A stretch of 7,705 nt of DNA from Bacteroidota bacterium (lineage in GTDB: Bacteria > Bacteroidota > Bacteroidia > Bacteroidales > Prolixibacteraceae): assembly GCA_030695265.1 (NCBI GenBank), contig JAUYTA010000192.1, positions 1 through 7,705 on the forward strand, in the 5' to 3' direction. Every line of letters begins with the position of its first letter. The first letter of the stretch is position 1. The notes beneath the pieces are model-generated. The model did not search any database. It saw only the letters and a program-made list of their open reading frames with translations, and was not told the DNA's origin. A program made the translations under genes and the position numbers. This document shows positions 1 to 5,213 of the stretch, piece after piece.

Positions 1-2355
1 CAGTATTTTGGCAAAAGTTTCAGCCGTTTGTTTGCTCACTTTTCCCTTTTTCATTGCCAGGTTATTGAACACCATCAATGCCGAAATACCGGTATTGAAT
101 TTCATATTTTCAATATCAAAAGCCACCTTTTTAATGGTCTGATGAAGCAGTTTCAGCGTTTCCTTGTCATCAACTTCATCCACAATATTTTCAGGAGTTC
201 CGAAGAAACGGGATGCACGGTTCAGGAAGCCGAAAACTCCTTTCACACCGTTTTCCATCCACGGTTTGGTATCGTCCAGCGGCCCCATGAACATCTCGTA
301 CAAACGAAGCGAGTCGGCTCCGAATTTCGTTACCACATCGTCAGGATTCACCACATTTTTTAACGATTTCGACATCTTGGCGACGATCTGGTTCAGTTCT
401 TCACCGGTTTCGATGTGGAAATATTTGCCTTCTTTTTCTTCTACCAAATCGCTGGCAACTTTAGCGCCAGTGGCGGTTTCGTATGCAAAAGCCAGAATCA
501 TTCCCTGGTTGAACAACTTCTGAAAAGGTTCAGGAGTTGAGACAATTCCCAAATCGAACAACACTTTGTGCCAGAAACGCGAATACAGCAAATGCAAAAC
601 AGCATGTTCGGCGCCGCCTACGTACAAGTCAACCGGCATCCAGTAATTCTCAAGCTTTTTGTCGAAAATTGATTCGTCGTTGCGCGGGTCGATGTAACGC
701 AAATAGTACCAGCACGATCCTGCCCATTGCGGCATGGTGTTGGTTTCGCGGCGACCTTTGCGACCGTTCTTGTCAACCACATACAACCAGTCTGTTGCGT
801 TGGCCAATGGCGATTCACCGCCTTCGCCCGGTTCGTATTTTTCCATCTCCGGAAGCTCAACCGGAAGATCTTCATCCACCAAAGTCACTTCGCCATCTTC
901 CCAGTGAATAACCGGGAAAGGCTCGCCCCAGTATCGCTGGCGGCTGAACAACCAGTCGCGCAGTTTGAAATTGGTAGTGGCTTCTCCGATTCCGTTTTCG
1001 CCCAACCATGCAATCACTTTTGCGATGCCCTGTTTTTTGTTCAGGCCATTTAAATCGAGATTGATTGCCGGATTGGCAGAATTGATGTATGCTCCGTCTT
1101 CAGTCCAGCAAACTTTTTCTGCCAGTACTTTGGCGCGGGTTTCCTCGTCGGCGCTCTTCGGATCAAGAATACAAACAACCGGAATATCGAATTTCTGAGC
1201 AAACTCAAAGTCGCGGTTATCGTGTGCCGGAACTGCCATGATGGCGCCGGTTCCGTAACCCATCAGGACATAATCGGCTATCCAGATTGGGATCGGCAAG
1301 CCGGTGATCGGGTTAATGGCATTGCTCCCGGTGAAAACGCCGGTTTTGTCTTTGGCCAGTTCGGTGCGGTCCAAATCCGACTTCAGCGACGACGCATGTA
1401 TGTATTGTTTTACTTTTTTGGCATTTTCAGGAGTCACCAACTTTTCGAGCATCGGATGTTCCGGAGAAACAACCATGTAAGTGGCTCCAAACAAGGTATC
1501 TGGACGCGTGGTGTAAACACGTAATTTTTCCTCCAGCCCTTCAATCGGAAAATCAACTTCGGCGCCAATTGATTTTCCGATCCAGTTTTTCTGCATGTCT
1601 TTTACGCCTTCCGGCCAATCCAAATCATCAAGGCCTTCAAGCAAACGCTCGGCATAATGCGGAATCCTGAGCAACCATTGTTTCAGGTTTTTACGCGTTA
1701 CCTGGTGGCCGCATTTCTCGTGCGATCCGTCGGTCAGCACTTCTTCGTTGGCACAAACCGTTTTACACGACTGGCACCACCAAACCTGAGCATTGTCGTA
1801 ATAAGCCAGGCGTTTTTTTCCAATGTATTTATTGACCGCCTCAATTCCCTGCGCCTGAATTTCAGCAGGAATGGGCAGTTCGCTGATTGGCCTACCTTTT
1901 CCGGCTTCGGCATCGAACCATGTATTGAACAGCTTGGTAAAAATCCACTGTGTCCAACGGAAATATTTAGGATCGGTGGTATTTATTTCGCGATCCCAGT
2001 CGTAGCTCAATCCGAGCGCTTTGATCTGACGACGGAAATTGTCGCAATTGATGTTGGTGGTTACAGCAGGGTGAGTTCCGGTTTGAATGGCATATTGTTC
2101 GGCTGGTAATCCGAAAGCGTCCCATCCCATCGGGTGCAGTACATTAAAGCCTTTCATGCGTTTGTAGCGACTGATAATGTCGGTAGCAGTGTAACCTTCC
2201 GGATGCCCCACATGCAAACCTGCGCCTGAAGGATACGGAAACATATCCAACACGTAATATTTTGGTTTCGAGAAGTCGTTCGTAGTTTTAAACGTTTTGT
2301 GTTCCTCCCAGTATTGCTGCCATTTCGGCTCAATTTCCCAGAATTTGTATTCCAT
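1..2355 (-). CDS. leuS: Leucyl-tRNA synthetase, C-terminus cut by window edge
   Basis: This cytoplasmic class I aminoacyl-tRNA synthetase charges tRNA-Leu with leucine. The frame is open from an ATG at 2355 to the left edge, giving 785 codons. Bacterial LeuRS proteins are usually about 860-940 residues, so the end of the anticodon-binding and C-terminal region lies outside. Visible in order: the HIGH-type motif HVGH (residues 48-51, after PYPSGAGL); a zinc-binding insert with C194, C197, C215 and H217; the CP1 editing domain with the threonine-rich TTRPDTLFG segment (about 282-290) and the HDNRD segment (378-382), whose last Asp matches the invariant editing aspartate; a WGEPFP segment; and KMSKS at 660-664 (DNA 364-378). 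I chose 2355 because the protein begins there with [13 protein letters not shown], the expected LeuRS opening, and a perfect -7 promoter box lies upstream. No frameshift or missing catalytic motif is seen. The family call is essentially certain. Confidence 0.98.
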   Translation of the reverse strand, partial: MEYKFWEIEPKWQQYWEEHKTFKTTNDFSKPKYYVLDMFPYPSGAGLHVGHPEGYTATDIISRYKRMKGFNVLHPMGWDAFGLPAEQYAIQTGTHPAVTTNINCDNFRRQIKALGLSYDWDREINTTDPKYFRWTQWIFTKLFNTWFDAEAGKGRPISELPIPAEIQAQGIEAVNKYIGKKRLAYYDNAQVWWCQSCKTVCANEEVLTDGSHEKCGHQVTRKNLKQWLLRIPHYAERLLEGLDDLDWPEGVKDMQKNWIGKSIGAEVDFPIEGLEEKLRVYTTRPDTLFGATYMVVSPEHPMLEKLVTPENAKKVKQYIHASSLKSDLDRTELAKDKTGVFTGSNAINPITGLPIPIWIADYVLMGYGTGAIMAVPAHDNRDFEFAQKFDIPVVCILDPKSADEETRAKVLAEKVCWTEDGAYINSANPAINLDLNGLNKKQGIAKVIAWLGENGIGEATTNFKLRDWLFSRQRYWGEPFPVIHWEDGEVTLVDEDLPVELPEMEKYEPGEGGESPLANATDWLYVVDKNGRKGRRETNTMPQWAGSCWYYLRYIDPRNDESIFDKKLENYWMPVDLYVGGAEHAVLHLLYSRFWHKVLFDLGIVSTPEPFQKLFNQGMILAFAYETATGAKVASDLVEEKEGKYFHIETGEELNQIVAKMSKSLKNVVNPDDVVTKFGADSLRLYEMFMGPLDDTKPWMENGVKGVFGFLNRASRFFGTPENIVDEVDDKETLKLLHQTIKKVAFDIENMKFNTGISALMVFNNLAMKKGKVSKQTAETFAKIL

Positions 2356-2391
2356 TTTATGAGTGTGATAAAGGTTTCTGATAATGAGCCG

Positions 2392-2399
2392 CAAAGATA
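2392..2399 (-). promoter_or_regulatory. -7 promoter box of leuS
   Basis: On the minus strand this reads TATCTTTG, a perfect match to the Bacteroidota primary-sigma -7 consensus TAnnTTTG. It would place the transcription start about 30 bases before the leuS ATG at 2355. The -33 position, 19-21 bases further upstream, is only a T-rich run and not a clear TTG, so the upstream element is weak. The same octamer precedes the tRNA-Cys gene. Confidence 0.65.
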
Positions 2400-2417
2400 G
2401 AAAGATTGTTCCAAGTT

Positions 2418-2469
2418 AAAAACCGGGGTTTGGGGAAATTCAAAGTTTGAACTTTACAACTGTAACCCC
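2418..2469 (-). terminator. Possible terminator of the GH27 gene (compound inverted repeat)
   Basis: Read on the minus strand, this region lies 15 bases after the GH27 stop codon. It contains GGGGTT (2464-2469) pairing with AACCCC (2425-2430), enclosing an inner inverted repeat AAAGTT/AACTTT, and is followed by CGG and five T residues (2418-2422). The closing stem is short, its loop is large, and a second CCCC run could compete for pairing, so it is not a textbook terminator. Its T run coincides with the expected -33 region of the leuS promoter. Confidence 0.35.
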
Positions 2470-2483
2470 TGACTATCAAAAAC

Positions 2484-3857
2484 CTATTTTGCTTTCGAGA
2501 ATTTCAGCAAAACCGAAGCATGGGGTTCAACCAAAACAGTGAATTCACCGGCAACAGTTCCTTTGTCTTCCTTGGTCCACAAATCTTTTACCGAGTAGTT
2601 TCCTGAAACGCCAAGTTCAGCAAGAGTTGCTGATATTTCTGAGGTTCCTGAATCGTTGGTATTAAAGAAAGCAACGTATTTATCTTCTGATTCAGGTGCA
2701 TCGGCTGTCCAAACAATCAACCCATTTTCTTCTTTTAGTTGTTTATTATTGGTACTGTTCTGATTTACAGCCAAAATTTCATCGTTGATCAACAGCGAAA
2801 GCGTGAATTCATCGTTACTGGGTAAATCGCCGCCAAACATCAAAGGAGAGCGAAACATTGCCCAAAGGTTCATTACAGTATATTGTTCTGCTTTTGTAAA
2901 ACCTGACATTCGGTCAGCACCGCGTTCTCCGCGTACCGAAATTCGCCCAAATGGAAGCATGTCGGCATCGGGCCAGTGACCTTCGCCAATGTACGGCGCC
3001 CAGTCGGCACAACGTTTAAACTGAGGTTTCATATATTCCCAGTTGTCCCAAAAATCGTCGCAAATACGCCACATATTGGCATGGTTCAGCACATGGTCTG
3101 GGTTTTCGAGTGGTGTTGCTCCGGGTGAAGTAGAAAAAACCATCGGACGTCCACTTTGGTCAATTGCTTTTCGGATTAGCTCGATTTCAGCCTGATGATA
3201 TGGTCGCGACAAGTCATCAATTTTCACGAAATCGACTCCCCACGAAGCATACAAGTTAAAAATCGAATTGTAATATTCCTGAGCGCCTTCTTTCTCTGCT
3301 ACAATGGTGTACATATCGCGCAACCAATTGCATTGCAGGGTATCCGAATAAATGTCGGCGGCTTTTGCATTGCTTCCCAGTATCGGAGTATTCTTTTTCA
3401 CCGCTTCAACCGGAATACCCCTCATGAGGTGAATCCCGAATTTCAACCCTTTGCCATGAACATAGTCGGCCAATGATTTAAATCCGTTACCGTCAGCAGC
3501 CGAAGGAAATTTATTCACTGCCGGTAAAAAACGCCCGTATTCGTCCATTGTATAAATCTGATCAGTCTGATTGTAACCGCCGGCTTTGTCGTTTTCAACG
3601 AACCAGCGAATATCAACCACTATGTATTCCCAGCCGTGCTTTTTTAAGTGCCCGGCCATGTAATCGGTATTTGCCTTTACTTCAGCTTCGGTAACCGTCG
3701 GGCCAAAGCAATCCCAGCTATTCCAACCCATCGGAGGTGTTTTGGCAAGTTGCCAGAATGCATTATCCTGATTTTCTTCTGAAGTTTTTGTTTTTCTGCC
3801 TGTGCAGGCTACCATTGTAAAAATGGCAAGGCCAATTATTAAAAGTATAATTTTCAT
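2484..3857 (-). CDS. GH27 family glycosidase (alpha-galactosidase-like), lipoprotein
   Basis: This 457-residue retaining glycosidase of family GH27 probably removes terminal alpha-galactose or a related sugar in the periplasm or at a membrane surface. I moved the start to the ATG at 3857: an upstream ATG at 3932 only adds 25 unrelated residues, whereas MKIILLIIGLAIFTMVAC is a lipoprotein signal peptide with lipobox MVAC (Cys18). The sequence after the Cys lacks a clear acidic surface-export signal. The TIM barrel covers about residues 38-365 and begins with TPPMGWNSWDCFG. The expected nucleophile is D214 in VKIDD and the acid/base is D268 in WRICDD (the RxxxD pattern). A beta-sandwich domain follows to the end. 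The galactose-binding Asp pair of classical enzymes reads D82-I83, so the substrate is uncertain; beta-L-arabinopyranosidase or alpha-N-acetylgalactosaminidase are alternatives. No SusC/SusD pair adjoins it. Confidence 0.92.
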   Translation of the reverse strand: MKIILLIIGLAIFTMVACTGRKTKTSEENQDNAFWQLAKTPPMGWNSWDCFGPTVTEAEVKANTDYMAGHLKKHGWEYIVVDIRWFVENDKAGGYNQTDQIYTMDEYGRFLPAVNKFPSAADGNGFKSLADYVHGKGLKFGIHLMRGIPVEAVKKNTPILGSNAKAADIYSDTLQCNWLRDMYTIVAEKEGAQEYYNSIFNLYASWGVDFVKIDDLSRPYHQAEIELIRKAIDQSGRPMVFSTSPGATPLENPDHVLNHANMWRICDDFWDNWEYMKPQFKRCADWAPYIGEGHWPDADMLPFGRISVRGERGADRMSGFTKAEQYTVMNLWAMFRSPLMFGGDLPSNDEFTLSLLINDEILAVNQNSTNNKQLKEENGLIVWTADAPESEDKYVAFFNTNDSGTSEISATLAELGVSGNYSVKDLWTKEDKGTVAGEFTVLVEPHASVLLKFSKAK

Positions 3858-3903
3858 TTCAGGATAAATTTTTGGTTGATTAATTCGGTTAATATTTAAA
3901 GTG

Positions 3904-3932
3904 TAAATATAACGTTTATAAAAGATCCACAA
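3904..3932 (-). promoter_or_regulatory. Candidate promoter of the GH27 gene
   Basis: On the minus strand TATATTTA (3904-3911) matches seven of eight positions, with A for the final G, of the Bacteroidota -7 box. A TTG (3930-3932) lies 18 bases upstream, slightly short of the usual 19-21. Transcription would start about 40 bases before the ATG at 3857. It lies between the ygiD-like stop (3978) and the GH27 start, which suggests the two genes can be transcribed separately. The region is AT-rich, so a chance match is possible. Confidence 0.35.
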
Positions 3933-3977
3933 ATTTCATCACCGGAAAATACAGGCAGAGTACAAAACTTAAAACTC

Positions 3978-4784
3978 CTATTTCCATATAACAGATCGCA
4001 TTGAAATAATCCCAATCTGAAATTCAGAATTAAAAAATTCGGGTTGATCGGTTTTCTCTTTCATGCCAAGAACATACAGTAAAGGTAAAAAATGATCATA
4101 CGAAGGATGTGCCATTTTGGCCAGTGAACCCAATTCCTGAAACTTTACTATAGATTTGTCATCTCCGGATTCAATCCAACTGGCAATTTGGCTGTCAAAC
4201 TGTTCCGACCAATCCGGAATTTTTTCATCGTAGTGAAGTTGCCGTAAATTGTGCACAATATTCCCGCTTCCAATTACCAGCACCCCTTTAGCGCGAAGAT
4301 AACTGATTTGTTTGGCCAGATTGTAATGATATTCCATAGGTTTTGAATAATCAATACTCAACTGAATTACAGGAATATCAGCCAATGGAAACATGGGTTT
4401 CAGTACCGACCAGGTTCCATGATCGAGCCCCCAATCGAAATCTTTACCGATGAAATATTCCGGAGACATGTTCATTATTGATTCTGCAATTTCAGGAGAA
4501 CCGGGAGCGGGATACTGCTGACGGAACAATTCTTCAGGAAAACCGCCAAAATCGTGAATGGTGCGGGGTTTTTCCATTGCGGTTACAAAGGTTCCCGAGG
4601 TCAGCCAATGCGCCGAAATGCACAAAATTGCCTGTGGGCGGGACAGTTGTTTCCCAAGTTCAGCCCATTTCCGGCTAAAGACGTTGTCTTCAATAGTATT
4701 CATCGGACTTCCGTGGCCTACAAAAAGCAGCGGCATCCGTTCTGTAGTCGGAAGATTTCCGGCAATTCTGTCAATTTCGTTCAT
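3978..4784 (-). CDS. ygiD: DODA-type extradiol ring-cleavage dioxygenase (YgiD-like)
   Basis: This 268-residue cytoplasmic metalloenzyme belongs to the LigB/DODA superfamily, which opens catechol-type rings; the E. coli homologue YgiD has 4,5-DOPA extradiol dioxygenase activity in vitro, but its natural substrate is unclear. Likely metal ligands are H24 (in VGHGSPMN), H59 (in SAHW) and H231 (in HPSYDHFLPLL); H122 (in LDHGTWS) and H178 (in GSGNIVHN) are the other family-conserved histidines. The length fits the family (about 260-270). I chose the ATG at 4784 (MNEIDRIAGNLP). The frame stays open up to an ATG at 4970, but those 62 extra residues are antisense to the HxlR remnant and do not resemble the family. 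The gene ends 120 bases before the GH27 start. Its upstream DNA abuts a truncated HxlR regulator, which may once have controlled it. Family call firm, substrate unknown. Confidence 0.93.
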   Translation of the reverse strand: MNEIDRIAGNLPTTERMPLLFVGHGSPMNTIEDNVFSRKWAELGKQLSRPQAILCISAHWLTSGTFVTAMEKPRTIHDFGGFPEELFRQQYPAPGSPEIAESIMNMSPEYFIGKDFDWGLDHGTWSVLKPMFPLADIPVIQLSIDYSKPMEYHYNLAKQISYLRAKGVLVIGSGNIVHNLRQLHYDEKIPDWSEQFDSQIASWIESGDDKSIVKFQELGSLAKMAHPSYDHFLPLLYVLGMKEKTDQPEFFNSEFQIGIISMRSVIWK

Positions 4785-4823
4785 TGCATTTTTGTTTCTT
4801 GAATTCTGATAAAAGTAAAAAAA

Positions 4824-4973
4824 AATGCTGAAGTACCTCCCCGGGTTGAATACGAACTGACCTCTTTGGGGAAAAGCTTGCTTCAGCAGATTTTGGAACT
4901 GGCGCAATGGTCGTCGGGTAGCATGGACGAAATTGTAAAGGCGCGAATGGAATACGACAGCAGGCTTCAATAA
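4824..4973 (+). pseudogene. HxlR-type regulator remnant, C-terminal third only
   Basis: The plus-strand frame ending at the TAA at 4971-4973 encodes about 49 residues beginning NAEVPPRVEYELTSLGKSLL and continuing with QQILELAQWSSGSMDEI. The block VPPRVEY-x-LT-x-LG-x-SL followed by a helix with a conserved W is the beta-wing and final helix of HxlR-family winged-helix repressors, which are normally about 100-120 residues. The helix-turn-helix half is absent: the frame runs back through an A9 tract (4817-4825) to a TGA at 4800-4802, with no ATG, GTG or TTG start before the homology and no HxlR-like sequence in the other two plus frames. The remaining part has no internal stop, so the loss may be recent. 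The neighbouring ygiD-like gene begins only 40 bases to the left, divergently. HxlR proteins often sense quinones, aldehydes or other electrophiles, and the ancestral gene may have regulated the dioxygenase; that is inference. Confidence 0.8.
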
Positions 4974-5004
4974 GAGTTAATTTCAATTGAAGACCATTTT
5001 TTAC

Positions 5005-5036
5005 TTGCAGGTTGGAATGTTTTTTTGTTATCTTTG
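5005..5036 (+). promoter_or_regulatory. Promoter of the tRNA-Cys gene
   Basis: TTG at 5005-5007 and TATCTTTG at 5029-5036 are separated by 21 bases. This is a full match to the Bacteroidota primary promoter (TTG, 19-21 bases, TAnnTTTG). Transcription would start near 5043, leaving a leader of about 23 bases before the mature tRNA end at 5066. Confidence 0.8.
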
Positions 5037-5065
5037 CCCACCCAAAACGGGAATAGCCAAACATT

Positions 5066-5136
5066 GGTCTCTTGGCCGAGTGGTTAGGCAGCGGTCTGCA
5101 AAACCGTGTACGGCGGTTCAAATCCGCCAGAGACCT
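5066..5136 (+). tRNA. tRNA-Cys (anticodon GCA)
   Basis: The 71-base sequence folds into a complete cloverleaf. The acceptor stem is GGTCTCT pairing with AGAGACC; the D stem GCC/GGC carries a GG-containing loop; the anticodon stem GCGGT/ACCGT holds loop CTGCAAA with GCA at 5098-5100; a four-base variable region follows; and the T stem GGCGG/CCGCC encloses TTCAAAT. The discriminator base is T (U73), the identity element of bacterial tRNA-Cys. The 3' CCA is not encoded (CAA follows), so it must be added by CCA-adding enzyme. The gene stands alone, with its own promoter and a hairpin terminator nine bases downstream. Confidence 0.97.
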
Positions 5137-5144
5137 CAATCCAT

Positions 5145-5178
5145 AAAAGACTTCTTGAATATCAGGAGGTCTTTTTTT
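5145..5178 (+). terminator. Rho-independent terminator after tRNA-Cys, possibly bidirectional
   Basis: A ten-base-pair stem is formed by AAAAGACTTC (5145-5154) and GAGGTCTTTT (5166-5175) with one G-T pair and an 11-base loop; the T run extends to 5178. On the minus strand the same hairpin is preceded by an A run and ends in TTTT, so it could also stop transcripts of the receptor gene, whose stop codon is 36 bases to the right. Confidence 0.85.
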
Positions 5179-5213
5179 ATGATATTGTTTATCCAAAATT
5201 AATCCAAAACTTA

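Noticed and set aside
28..2109. Several plus-strand open frames of 77-150 residues
   Set aside because: All are antisense to leuS, whose motifs are clear and whose frame is intact; they have no family resemblance.
2154..2414. Minus-strand 86-residue open frame at the 5' end of leuS
   Set aside because: It is out of frame with leuS, overlaps its catalytic N-terminus and promoter, and has no recognisable features.
3858..3932. Upstream ATG at 3932 as the start of the GH27 gene
   Set aside because: It would bury the lipoprotein signal peptide behind 25 residues and would begin upstream of the candidate promoter's predicted start site.
4810..4817. TACTTTTA on the minus strand as a -7 box for the ygiD-like gene
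   Set aside because: It matches seven of eight positions at a sensible distance from 4784, but it lies beside a poly-T tract, and no TTG exists 19-21 bases upstream, where the sequence is G-rich HxlR remnant. A chance match is likely.
4785..4970. N-terminal extension of the ygiD-like gene up to an ATG at 4970
   Set aside because: The 62 extra residues do not resemble the family, lie antisense to the HxlR remnant, and the ATG at 4784 gives a protein of normal length with the metal-binding His at the expected place.
4771..5196. A 141-residue minus-strand open frame across the tRNA region
   Set aside because: It runs antisense through the tRNA-Cys gene, its terminator and its promoter, overlaps the ygiD start, and shows no recognisable domain.
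5191..5209. Short direct repeat ATCCAAAA after the receptor gene
   Set aside because: Two eight-base AT-rich copies are too short to indicate an attachment site or target-site duplication, and no mobile gene is nearby.
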